Source: Rhizomys pruinosus
Lineage: Eukaryota; Chordata; Mammalia; Rodentia; Spalacidae
Length of the DNA: 64,000 nucleotides
Assembly (NCBI GenBank): GCA_009823505.1
Contig: VZQC01013997.1
Span: forward strand, 3,178,785 to 3,242,784
Reading direction: 5' to 3'
A model generated the notes under the pieces. That model was not told where the DNA came from and made no database searches. It was given only the letters and a program-made list of their open reading frames with translations. The first letter of the stretch is position 1. Each line of letters opens with the position of its first letter. A program made the position numbers and the translations under genes. Below are positions 23,471 through 35,900 of this stretch, one piece after another.

Positions 23471-23613
23471 GAAGACCCAAGTTTCATCCCAGGATGCACA
23501 ACAGTAAAATACAGCAAGGTTTAGTATCTTTGTATATCTCTCTGTGGTTCTGTTTTCTAGTTCATGCTTGTTAAAGAAAACAAACTCCAAATAAAATTTA
23601 AAAGACAATTAAC

Positions 23614-23825
23614 TAGGGGCTAGAGAGATGGCTCAGTGGTTAAGAGCACTGGCTTGCAGAGTACCTGGGTTTGGGTCCCAGCACCCACCTGGTGGCTCAC
23701 AGCCATTTGTAACTCCAGTTCCAGGGGATCTGATGAATTCTGGTCTCCTCAGGCATTTCATGACATGAGTGTGGCTATATACATGCAGGCAAAACATGCA
23801 TACATATAATATTGGAATAAATTTT
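23614..23825 (+). repeat. B2 SINE
   Basis: Head GGGGCTAGAGAGATGGCTC and tail CATACATATAATATTGG. Its noisy mirror image is at 21640-21860. Confidence 0.85.
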
Positions 23826-24309
23826 TTAAAACCTAACTAGAAAAAAGTAAAGACTAAAAGAGAAAAATGCTACTTAAATTCTGTGGTCTTTTTTCTACAG
23901 CTAACCAGTTCACCCACCACACACTGGCTGGACTGCAGGGCTCTTTGGACTGCTATCCTGATGCATGCAAGTGCAGGAAGGTTCTTACCAGGGTGGAGAA
24001 GCCCTGTATGACAGTTCTTCCCCAGCGCTGGCCAGCTCTCCCAAGCATCCTGAAGCTAACCCTCCAAGAGAGCCGCCTTCTCCCCCAGACACCGTAAAGA
24101 AAGCCCCCTTCCTCGGCTGCTCTGCTGCCTGTCCTACCATTGGCTTAGGCTGGGCTTTGTTCGTGGGTTTACATGGTGTGAGTTAAAGCACTTGCCCAAG
24201 GTAGCAAGGTCTAATAGGACACAGCAAAGGCCATAGGTGCCTCCCATGCAATAACCCAGCTGAGACTTGCACACCTAGCTCTTAACAGCAATGTGAAGTA
24301 TTATTTATT

Positions 24310-24520
24310 TATTTCTTTTTATATGTATGGGTGTTCTGTCTGCATGTAGGGTTGGTGCACCCGTGTCATGCAATGCCGCAGAGGTCAGAAGAGGGCATCA
24401 GATTCCCCTGGAACTGGAGTTAAAGGCGATTCTTAGCCGCCATGTGGATGCTGGGAATCGAACCTGGGTCCTCTGCAAGAGCAGTTGGCACTCTTAACTG
24501 CTGAGCCATCTCTCCAGCCC
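24310..24520 (-). repeat. B2 SINE, reverse orientation
   Basis: Inverted B2 from ATGTATGGGTGTTCTGTCTGC to CCATCTCTCCAGCCC. Mirrored at 20907-21115. Confidence 0.9.
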
Positions 24521-24589
24521 ACCCCCACCCCACCAAATGCATTTCTACAGGATCCTGGGAAAGCCTCTGCTCATCTGTATTGTTTAAAC

Positions 24590-24895
24590 AGGGTGATCCC
24601 AGCAGGAGGCAGAGGCCAGAGGATCTCTGTGAGTTCAAGGCCAGCTGGGACTAAAGGGAGACTTTATCTAAAAAAAAATAGGGGCTGGAGAGATGGTTCA
24701 GTGGTTAAGAGTGCTAACTGCTCTTGCAGAGGACCCGGATTTGATTCCCAGCACTTACATGGCGGCTAAGAACCATCTTTAACTCCAGTTCCAGGGGAAT
24801 CTGACCAATGCCCTCTTCTGACTCTGCAGCATTGCACGACAGGGGTGCACAACCTACATGCAGACAGAACACTCATACACATTAAAAAAAAAAAC
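24590..24895 (+). repeat. B1 3' part followed by B2 SINE
   Basis: A B1 remnant (24590-24680) with a GGCAGAGGCCAGAGGATC core is followed by a full B2 (24681-24895). Confidence 0.8.
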
Positions 24896-25374
24896 AAAAA
24901 GCAAAACTCCCCCCTGAAAACAGAAAACAGGGAACACCCAATAGAAGTGCATATAATCAAATTCAAGGATGTTTGATCAGAGCTGGTGAGATGGCTCTGT
25001 GGTTAAGAATGCTTGATACGCAATCATGAAGACCTCGGTTTGGCTCCCAACACCCACATAACAAGCTGGGTGAGGTCTTGTCCAGGTCTGTAATTCTGGC
25101 ACGGGGGGTGGGTGGGACATGGCTGGGGCTTGCTGGTTACCAGCCTACCCCAAAGACATGAGCTGCAGGTTCAAGGAAGACCCTGCATCCAAAGTCGGAA
25201 GGAATAAGGCAGAGTGACAGAGGAGAGCATCAGGTGTCGTCTGCACACACATTAAGTCTGATCAGTGGTCACTTCCATCTAAAAGTTGGACACCAAACAG
25301 GGCAGGAGGAGGGGTTAATTTGAGGCCAACCTGGACTACATGCTGAGACCTTGCCTCGGAAACTAAAAAGAGGT

Positions 25375-25705
25375 CTGTGAGTATAGCTAAGTTAGTAGAA
25401 TGCCTGCAGCATGCATAAGGCCTTGGGTTTGATCCCCAACACCCCACAAACCAGGTGTGGTGATACATTCCTCTAACCCCAGCACCTGGGAAGTGGGACC
25501 AAGAAGATTAGAGGTTTGTGGTCCTCACTGGCAACAAATTTGAGACATCTTGGGCAAGACAAGACTCTAAAAGAATGGGGGGGTGGAAATATAACACCTA
25601 TTTAGGCTATGTAAAAATATGTTATTTATTTGGTAGTATTAGGGGTAAAACCCAGGGCCTTCCCCATGCTAGGTACTCTCTACTACTAAGCTACACCCCA
25701 GCCCC
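25375..25705. repeat. Two ID-like SINE remnants in opposite directions
   Basis: A plus-strand fragment near 25380-25440 (TTGGGTTTGATCCCCAACACC) and a reverse fragment at 25637-25705 (ending CTACACCCCAGCCCC) resemble tRNA-Ala-derived ID elements. Confidence 0.55.
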
Positions 25706-25744
25706 ACCAGGCGCTGTGTAACATCTGACTCATAAAGACTATTT

Positions 25745-25975
25745 ATTTATTTTTGTATGTGTATGAATGTACTGTCTGCATGTAAGTTTGTGCACCTGTG
25801 TTGTGCAATGCCGAGGAGGTCAGAAGAGGGTGTCGGATTCCCCTGGAACTGGAGTTCTCCTGGAATCGGAGTTATAGACAGTTCTTAGCCGCCATATGGG
25901 TGCTGGGGATTGAACCCGGGTTCTCTGCAAGAGTAGTCGGCGCTCCCAACTGCTAGGCCATCTCCTCAGCCCCAA
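25745..25975 (-). repeat. B2 SINE, reverse orientation
   Basis: Full-length inverted B2 with GGGATTGAACCCGGG box and head complement CCATCTCCTCAGCCCC. Confidence 0.9.
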
Positions 25976-25979
25976 AGAC

Positions 25980-26770
25980 ACTCTTATGCAAAGATTCTAC
26001 TCCACAGTCTTATCAGAGGAGGGAACTCCCTTGTCACACAAAGTGCTATAGCTGTAGGTGTGATCTGTCATTTTCTGTCCAGTTGTAGTAACTGGTCTAG
26101 CAGGCCTAGGCAGTCTCTGTCTCTAGCACAAGCATCCAAGAAACTGGTGGCCACCTGCTGGCTCAACAGAGAAGACCAGCAAGCTTTCAGCAAAGCTCTG
26201 CTTGGGACCTCACTGACCAGGTCTTCAGGTTGTCCATACACCCACTTTCCTTGAAGTGCGCTGGAAAGAGTTGTTGCCAGTCCCACGGTGTCTAGTAATC
26301 CCGGTCTCATCCCTTGACTACACAGGGTCAAGAGCCTGTCAGAGCATGGCTAGTGGGAGTGTCCCAGGCTGCTGTCAAGGGCAGCAGAATGGAGGTTGAC
26401 AACACAGAAGCTGAATGAAGAGAGGTGAGCCAATGTACAGAGCTCTTCCCAGAGGCTGCGGGGAGCGCAGGGGAGCGCGGGGGAGCACCGGCAGGTCTAA
26501 GCAGCCAGGGTCCCAAGGTTCGAGCCTCTAGCAAGCAGAGCATGTTGAGAAGTTTGGGTCCAGCAGCATCCAAGCTGAGACGGTGCAGTGGGGCACACAT
26601 CGAGTGCATGGGACAGAATGCCCAGCAGAAAGCCTGAGCAGGGATACTGGCCTGCAGACCAAGGAGGAGTCACTTTGCAGTCCACTGACCCTTACAGTCA
26701 GAAGGTAGTGGCTCCAGTCCCAGCACAAGCTCCAAAAGGAAAAAGAGCAACAGTGAAAAATAACAGTTAA
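25980..26770. other. Non-SINE segment with open frames of unknown meaning
   Basis: About 800 bases with almost no SINE sequence. Minus-strand frames at 26068-26331 and 26328-26609 are open for 87 and 93 codons, the first ending LLDQLLQLDRK. I do not recognise either. No clear splice pairs link them to PDCD2L or UBA2. It could be a decayed retrocopy, an unannotated exon or chance. Confidence 0.35.
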
Positions 26771-26774
26771 AGCT

Positions 26775-27085
26775 GGGCATGGTGGCCTCATCTGTGCTCC
26801 CAGCACGGGGCAGAGGCAGGTGGTGAGATGGAGGCCAGCCTGCTCCACATACGAGCTCCCACATACGAGCTCCCACATACGAGCTCCAGGCCAGCTGAGG
26901 CCACAGGGAGAACCTGTCTCAAAAAGACTTAAGAAATATGCCGGGCGTGGTGGCACACACCTTTAATCCTAGCACTTGGGAGGCAGAGGCAGGTGGATCT
27001 TTGTGAGTTCAAGGCCAGCCTCTTCTGCAGAGGGAGTTCCAGGACAGCTGGAGCTACAGGGAGACCCTGTCTTGAAAAAGAACAA
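26775..27085 (+). repeat. Two B1 SINEs; the first holds a short triplication
   Basis: The first B1 (26775-26935) contains ACATACGAGCTCC three times at about 26849-26888. A clean B1 follows at 26940-27085. Confidence 0.85.
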
Positions 27086-27129
27086 AAAAATTAAATAAAT
27101 AAATATATAAATAAATAAATAATAAATAA

Positions 27130-27990
27130 ATAGACAGTTCAGCATTTAGAGGGCTTGTCCTTGCAGAGGACCCAGGTTTGGGTCCTAGCATTGACATGGT
27201 GGCTCACAACTGCCTTTAACTCCAGTTCCAGGTGATCTGACACCCTCATCTGGTCTCCATGGGCAACAGGCATGCATGCAGTACGTTTGCAAACATGAAG
27301 CAAAACATTCATATATATAAAACAAGTTCTTTAAAAAGTAAATGCGCCGGGTGTGGTGGTGCACGCCTTTAATCCTAGCACTTGGGAGGCAGAGGCAGGC
27401 GGATCTTTGTGAGTCCAAGGCCAACCTGGTCTACAGAGTGAATTCCAGGACAGCTGGGGCTACAGGGAGACCCTGTTTCGAAAAGACCAAAAAAAAAAAG
27501 TAATGCATGGGCTGGAGAGATGGCCTAGCAGTTAAGAGCACCAACTACTCTTGCAGAGAACCCGGATTCAATCCCCAGCACCCACATGGCCGCTGAAAAC
27601 CCTCTTTAAGTCCAGTTTCAGGGGAGTCTGATGTCCTCTTCTGACCTCGGAGGCATTGCACCACACAGGTGCACAAACCTACATGCAGACGGTACATTCA
27701 TACACATAGGAAAATAAATTTAATTAAAAAGAAAATGCATTTATGGGGGCTGGAGAGATGGCCTAGCAGTTAAGAGCGCTGACCGCTCTTACAGAGGACC
27801 CGGGTTTGATCCCCAGCACCCACATGGCGGCCGAGAATCGTCTGAAACTCCAATTCCAGGAGAACTCCAGTTCCAGGGGAATCCGAGACCCTCTTCTGAC
27901 CGTCCGCGGCATTGCACGACACGGGTGCCACAGACTTGCATGCAGACAGTACATCATACACAATCACGGAATAATAAAATTAATATAAAA
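27130..27990 (+). repeat. SINE cluster: B2, B1, B2, B2
   Basis: A B2 lacking part of its head (27130-27320), a B1 (27347-27500), a B2 (27508-27735) and a B2 (27746-27990) all lie on the plus strand. The last is CpG-rich with a few indels. Confidence 0.88.
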
Positions 27991-28321
27991 AAAATGAATT
28001 TAATTACGTTAAAAAAAAATTTGGGCCGGGTGTGGGTGGCACTCTGTCTCAAAAAGACAAAAAAAAAAAAAACCAAAAAACTAAAAAAAAAAATAACAAC
28101 ACAATCCCCCCCAAACAACAACAACAAAAAAAAAAAGGGGGGGTTTTTGTTGTTTTCATCCAGTCAATTATTTATAAACTGATGCAGTAGCATTATTACA
28201 AATTTAAGGGTTACATATAGCCAAATCCTTTCTCAAAAGGGAAGGAGGGGCTGAAATAAGGTAAACATATATATTTTAATATTAAAATTTCTTTTAATTT
28301 ATATAAATAGGAGGAAGTGCT

Positions 28322-28451
28322 CTACCTAAATAAAAGTTCATCTGGTTCTTGCTGTGTAACACAGACTCCTTACATGGAGTTCATCTGATCGCCAGGCCAA
28401 CAGCTCTTCCACACGTGTAAACAAGAACTGTTCCAAATTCCACCGACAACC
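28322..28451 (-). CDS. PDCD2L: PDCD2L exon 7, frame-shifted
   Basis: After TTTTTCAG the exon reads GLSVEFGTVLVYTC as expected. The frame then breaks, and the expected cysteine/tryptophan stretch and DELLF ending are seen in other frames, with a TAG at 28322-28324 in the final one. Several small indels are needed to follow the family sequence, which fits poor local base quality better than gene death because exons 1-6 are intact. Confidence 0.8.
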
Positions 28452-29165
28452 CTGAAAAACACAGTACACTCTGGATTCCAGCAAAGGACCAAAGTCAGGA
28501 ATACGCCACAGTTGAGGTGAAGGCATCCTTGGCGTTCACAAGTGGGGGGAAAGAAAAAAATTCCAAGTTCACCTGGCTATTTGAGACACTGCCTCCCAGG
28601 ACAGAAACAAGAGCCAGTTTTCCTTTTATCCATCCCTACTGGCTCCTTTAAAATGTATGAAACAGCTGGGCCGTAGGGCCCAGAGCAGTGCCTTTAATCC
28701 TAGCACTTGGGAGGCCAGAGGCAGGCGGAATCTTGTGAGTTTCCAAGGCCGCATGTCCTACTGAGTGAGTTCCAGGACAGCTGGGCTACAGGAGACCTGT
28801 CTCGAAAGCCACAAAAATAAAAAAAAGAATAATAAAAATAATGTAAATGGTAACTGAAGGCCAGGAGATGGGGCGCAATGGATAAAAGTACTTGCTGCAC
28901 AAGCACGAGCTCCAACCCAGGACCAGGCAAAAGCTGGAAGTGCTGGCACAGGTGTGTAATCTGCCACTCCTGTGGAAGACAGGAAGGAGGTGGGGACAGT
29001 GTGGGAATCCACGCCAACGCCCCAGGGCCAGCCAGCATGCAGGACCTAGAGCAGCAGCATGGCACAGACCTGCCTCATACAAAGGGGAAGGTGAGAAGGG
29101 ACAGCTGAGGTCGTCCTCTGACCTGACAACTGCTGCAGTGCACCCCTCACCCATGAATACATGCA

Positions 29166-29207
<42 letters not shown>

Positions 29208-32200
29208 AGCTAGAAAGATGGCCCAGTGATGTGGTGATTCCAGAGGACGCACATTCAGTTCTCAGCCCCGTGTTAGGTGGCTCACAGCTGCCTGTAAGCC
29301 CAGCTCCAGGGGATGCCACACTCTCTTTGGGCCTCCATGAGCACCCCACATACACAGGATGTGTTAACATAGATACATAGACATAATTCTTTAAACGGAA
29401 ATGGTGGGGCCTAAAAGGGATGGTGCACGGTCGGGCGTGGTAGCAACACACTTTTAATCTCTGCACTCTGTGAGCAGGAGGCAGGCGGATCTCGTGAGTT
29501 TCAGGCCAGCCGGTGTCGACCATGGGAGTGCCTAAGGACAGCTGGGGACAGGGAGACCACCCTGCTCGCAAAAAAAAAAAAAATGGCACGGTAAGAGCCA
29601 GTACGTGCGTTCCAGCACCAACAGGTGGCTCAAAACAAGCGCGGCAGCCTGGCTAGGGAATCAGTCCAGGTGACTGATCCCTCTGTTGGGCCCCAGTGGC
29701 CTGCCAGGACAGTGATACACCACAGATTGCAAAGGCAAAAGCTCACATCTCAAAATAAAAGTAAAATATCTGTAAAAAAAAAAAGAGAGGGAGGCGGTGA
29801 TGCGTCCATCGCTTTAATTTCAGGGTCAATTGCAAATATGCTCACATACAAAATAAAAATTAAAATATCTTAAAAAAAAAAAAGAGAGAGAGCTGGTGAT
29901 GGTCCATGCCTTTAATTCAGGTACTCAGGAGGTAGAGGTGGTGGATTTGTGAGATGGATACCAGCCCGGTCTATATGGTGACAATGAGTTCTAGGCTAGC
30001 TGGGGCTATAGGAGGACCATCTCAAAAAACTTAGAAAGAAAAAAGGGGGCTGATGAGAGTAGCTTCTTGGTACGCGGCTTGTATGGGCATCTGTAAGGGA
30101 CCTGAGTCAATGTCCCAAGCAACAAGGTCACGAAGTTCACAGCTACTTTTAACTCCTGCTCCATGGGATCCAATACTCTGTCGTCTTCTACCTGCACAGG
30201 AGACCCACATGAACATCCACTCATCCGTTCCCACAGACACACCACTCCAGATATCTATTATACCAAAAACGCCAATTCCCCCAGAACAGATAAACACAGC
30301 AAAAAGCTGGGACATCGCTCTAATCCAACAATCCCTAAACAACTGTTTCTTAACTGCAGCTCCAGGGGCTCTAAACCCTCTTCATTGAGCCCCGGGACAC
30401 TATGTCCGCACAGGTAGACATTGTCTTATCACCATATGATCACATGTATGAGAGCTAGATCACGCGTATCAGGTTTGTCAAACCTGACAAAATCGCTTGG
30501 TGTGGGCTGGTGCATTGCACCTTATATAAAACCCAGTCATCACTACCACAAATCAGGAAGCATGGGGCACAGGCACAACCGGAGAATAGCACCTGGTCTT
30601 CAACGATTGAAGTTCACACAGGGCCAGCTCGGTACTAACAAACAGAAGAGCGTACCAGACTAGCTGTACCAATCTTAAAAGGAGACCACTGCCAAAAAGG
30701 ACAAAAAAAACTACCAAATAACAACCTACCCTTTTCTCTACACACAACAGCTGTTTTCAAGCCTAGTGTTTCATACCGCCAAACCAGAAGAAACTCAAGT
30801 GCACTTAGAAACACACCATGCCACCAAAAAAAAAAAAAGAAAGAAAGAAAGAAAGAAGAAAAACCAGGGGAGTGCTAAGCACGCCTTAATCCTAGCACTT
30901 GGGAGGCAAGGGCAGGAGATCTATTTGTGGAGGTTCAAGGCCCAGCCTGGTAATCTACAAGAAGTGAGCTCCAGGACAGTGGGGCTACCAGGAGACCCAT
31001 GTTCTCACAAAAAAAAAAAAAAAATACAACACCAACATATTTTAATTAAAAAAAAATAAATGAATCTTTAAATAGAATATTTTAGGGGGCGTAAAGAGAT
31101 GGCTGCGATTAAGAGCACCGATGGCTCTGCAGAGGACCCGGTTCAATCCAGCACCCCACTGGCAGCTAAGACCCTTCTTTAACTCCAGTTCCGGGGGAAT
31201 CCGACACCCTCTCTCTGACCTCCGCAGCAACTGCACGACCATCAGGTGCAGCAAAACGCTACATGCCAGACAGCACACTCATACTCATAAAAAATAAATC
31301 AGGGCTGGCAGAGATGGCCCTCAAGCATTTAACCCGCACCGACATACCTCTTCGCACGAGGACCTCGGTTCGATCCCCAGCCACCACAATCCTGTGGCTG
31401 GAAACTGTCTTTTAATCCAGTTCCAGGGATCCGATGCACTCTTCTATACGTCCGGGAGTCATTACACAGACACAGGGTGCAAACAAAACTGAATCGCAGA
31501 ACAGACAATAGTCACACCGCTTACAAAAATAAGATAATATTAAAAAAATAACATTAAACAAATAAATTAAAAGAAATAATTATTTTCCTAACTGCGGCGG
31601 TCTTCGACTATGTAGTCCTGGCTGGCCTCCATCTTACAAACATCTCACCTGCTCCCTCGTGGTCTATCCTCAGCTTGGGATATTCAAAAGGCAATGCTAT
31701 CACCCAACACCTGTTCAGGAAATATCTTAAAAGCTGGGCTGGAGAGACAGCTAGTAGGTAAGAAGCGCCGACCGCTCATTTACGAGGACCCGAGTTCGAT
31801 CTCCATATGCAGCCCACATCGGCAGCCAAACCGTGAAACCCAATGTCGTGAAAACTCCAATTCCAGGAGCAACTCCAGCTCCAGGGGATCCGGCGACACA
31901 TCTCTTCTGACCTTCCGCGGCAATTGCAACGAACACGGGTGCACTACAAACACCATTGCATGCAGAACAGTTATTCATACACATACAGACAAAAGATAAT
32001 ATAAAAAATAAAAAATAAACAAGAAATATTTAAAAGTCAAATAAATATTTTTCTGTTCTCTTTCTTTTGTCTCTTCTTGAAGACCTGAGACAGGGTCTCC
32101 CTCCTTCAGATTCCAGCTGGCCATGGAGTCTCCCTATGTAGACCTGAGCTGGCCTTGACACTCACAAAGATCTGCCTGAGCCTCTCCCTCCTGAAATGCT

Positions 32201-32903
32201 GGGATTAAAGTTGAGTACCACCACTGGACATCTTTAATTTTTTTGGTCTTTTCTTTTTCTCTTTAAATTTTTTTTTTTTAATTTTATTTATTTTTTTGAT
32301 GTGTAATGTGATATGTACTGTCTGCATGAAGGTTTGTGTCACCCGTGTCCTGCACAAGTGCCGCGGAGGTCAGCAGAGGGTCCTCGGATTCCTCGGATAC
32401 CTGGCAGTTCTCTCCTAGGACAATTGGAGTTACAGACGGTTTTAGGCCGCATGGTGGGTGCTGGGGATCGAACCCGGTCCCTCTGTAAGAGCAGTCCGGT
32501 TGTCTTAACGCTAGCTACTCTCTCCCAGCCCCCTTTTTGTCTTTTTTTGAGACAAGGGTTCCCTATATAGCCCCGTGGCCTGGAACTCACTCTGTCGACC
32601 CAGAAAGAACTGGACCATTGAAACTCACAGAGATTCCGCCATGCTCTGTCCTCCTCGTGCGTACGGCATAAAAGGCATGCCGCTACCAACGACCCCAGCT
32701 TTAAAGACGCGTTCTTAGTTGCCATGTGGGTGCTGGCAATCTCATACCCCCACCCCCCAGTCTCTGCAAGAGCAGTCAGTGCTCTTAACCTCTGAGCCAT
32801 CTCTCCAGCCCCAGGATGTCTTTTCTACCACATTGGAACTCAGCCACAAAGGAAAGATGGAAAATGACAAGCATATGAAAACTTAAGAAAGCAGCGTGCG
32901 TGC

Positions 32904-32945
<42 letters not shown>

Positions 32946-35900
32946 ACCCACCCAGCTGCCAAAGGCGGCTTGGTGTCCTTCCATTATTGATCTGTATCTT
33001 ATTCCCTTGAGACAGATTCTGTCACTAAATCTGGAGCTCACTTTTCCATGACGGCATTAGGCCAGGGAGCCACAGACAAGCCCATCTTTACCACCCAGCT
33101 CTAGGGTTATAGATGCCCACCACTTTGTCTAGCTTTTACATGGGTGCTAGGATGTAAATTCAGGTCCTCCTGCTTACACACAAACCTTTAGAGTGCTACC
33201 TCCCTAGCTCTAAAGAAGAGATGTGAAACTAGAAAACTAAGCTACAAAACATTATAGAAAATCAACGAAACCAAAGATTGATTCTTGATTATTAAGATCA
33301 ATGAAACTGATAATACTTAATTAGACTAAGACCAAAAAAAAAAAAAAAAAAAGAATACAGAAACCAAATTATGGACACTGTTATAAATCTCATGGAAATA
33401 AACATGATTCTGGGCTGAGGATGTGGCTCAGTGCATACCTGCCTAACATGACTGGAGCTACAGATCCTGTCCCTAGCCCCACAAAAAAGAAAAGGGAAAA
33501 GTAAGCTAAGCCTGGGTATCAAATGAAGACAACCAAGCACAACCTCCCACAGTGAGTTCCAATCCTCTTGACCATCTCTCCAACACCCTTCAATTCTTTA
33601 CTATTTTTAATTTTGGATTGAACTTAGGGTTTTGTGAATGACAGGCAAACACTCACCTCTGAGGTATACCCCCAATCTGTTCTTTTTTTTTTTTGGTCTT
33701 TTTCCCTGTAGCCCCAGCTGGCCTGGAACTCATTCTGTAGACCAGACTGGCTTTGACCAGGCAGGCTTTGAACTCACAAAGATCCGCCTGCCTCTGCCTC
33801 CCTCTGCTAGGATTAAAGACGTGGGCCACCATGCCTGGCTGAACTTCTTTGCTATTTATTTATTGTGAGATAAAGTCTCACCATGTATCCCCAGCTGGCC
33901 TGACACTCACTATGTAGACCAGGCTGGCCTCAAATTCAGAGAGATGTACCAGCCTCTGCTTCCTAGGTGTTGTGATTAAAGATGTGTGCCACCATACCCA
34001 ACCCTAATTTTTTTGCTTTGCCACTTAATAATGTGTATGCATGGGTGTCTGGGGGTGGTATGTGCACCTAGATGTAGATGCTGGAGGAGACTAGTGGTGT
34101 TGGATCCTCTGGAGCTGGAGTTACAGGCAGTTGTGAGCTGCCATGTGGGTGCTAGGAACTGCAGGAGCAGCAGGCACTCTTAACACTGAGCCACCTCTCC
34201 AAACCCCCCACCTTTTTTTTAAAGACAGTGTTATGTTCCCTAGCCTAGCCTCTTGAAATTTAATTTCCCAAATTTTCTCTAATATTCTATGCTACTTAAT
34301 GAAACAAAAACGTGGTCTTTCTTTCAACATTAATGTCAGAAATGGTCAGACATGAAGGTGTGGAGGGCTTCGGCTTACCTAAATCAGGACTGCTGAGCAT
34401 GCTGACCAGCGCTGGCATCAGCTGAAACTCGAACGTCCTCTGGCCTCCACAGGAGCCGCAGGCTGCGACCTCAGATATTTCTGATGTGGGACAGGTCAAA
34501 AAGAGAGGCTCTCCACTCCAGGAATACCTAGCACAGGAAAGCAGGTGCACACCACAGCCACACACATCAGCCCTCCAACCACCGAGGCCGTGCTGTGCAA
34601 ACAGTCTCTTGTATGGTATAATGGACAAAACTAGGCAGTGAAGAACATCACCTCAGGGCCCAAACCCCACCACCAGCCCCATAAAGCGCAGCGAGGATCT
34701 GAAGTCTGGTAAACACCTGGTCTGGTGTCAGTGAATGGCCTCAGGAAAAGATAAATTTGGGGCCACTGAGCTCCTTTGTTACTCTCCCCAACATGTTGAC
34801 TACGTCTTCCTTTTCTGCTCCAACCATGCTGACTCCCCACCACGCCTGGCCCATACTGACTTTTTGTTGTTGTTGTTGTTGTTGTTTTGGTATTTTTGAG
34901 ACAGGGTCTCCTGTAGTCCCAGCTGTCCTGGAACTCACTCTGTAGACCAGGCTGGGCTTGAACTCACAAAGATCTGCCTGCCTCTGCTTCCCAAGTGCTA
35001 GGATTAAAGGCGTGCGACCACGCCTGACTCCATACTGACTTTTTTTAATTAATTAAAATTTTTAAAATTTTGTATTTATTCTTGTATGTGATGTGTATGA
35101 ATGTACTGTCTGCAAGCAGGCTTGTGCACCTGTGTCGTGCAATGCTGCGGAGGTCAGAAGAAGGTGTCAGATTCCCCTGGAACTGGAGTTAAAGATGGTT
35201 CTTAGCTGCCATGTGGGTGCTGGGGATCAAACCTGGGTCCTCTGCAAGAGCAGCTGGTGCTCTTAACCACTAGGCAATCTCTCTAGCCCCTTAATTTATT
35301 TTTTATGTGTATGAATGTATGTCTGCATGTAGGTTTGTGCACCCGTGTCATGCAATGCCACGGAGGTCAGAAGAGGGTGTTGGATTCCCCTGGAACTGGA
35401 GTTAAAGATGGTTCTCAGGCGCCATGTGGGTGCTGGGGATCAAACCAGTGTCGTCTGGGAGAGCAGTCAGCGCTCTTAACCGCTAGGCCATCTATCCAGC
35501 CCCCATACTGGACTTTTTTTTTTTTTTTTTTTGTTGTTTTGTTTTTGAGGACAGGGTCTCCCTGTAGCCCAGCTGTCCTGGAACTCACTCTGTAAACCAG
35601 GCTGGGTCGAACTCAAAAATCCACCTGCCTCTGCCTCCCAAGTGCTAGGATTAAAGGTGTGCACCACCACGCCCGGCTGACTTTTTAACTGGCATACTGG
35701 GACTGGGGCTGAGCCTAGCCTTTAAGGGCTACGAGTACCAGGGGTTTTGCCCTAAAACTCTGGTCACAACTTTGGTGGGTCTACCAGAAAAAAGTAGACA
35801 CCTTTTAGGCACCAGTTACATGTACCAGTTTTTTTTTTTTTTGTCTTTTTGAGACTGGGTCTCCCTTTAGTCCCAGCTGGCCTGGAGCTCACTGAATAGA

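Noticed and set aside
28786..29589. 267-codon minus-strand open frame
   Set aside because: It runs through SINE remnants and a (CA)n tract (read as CVCVCV) and resembles no protein family.
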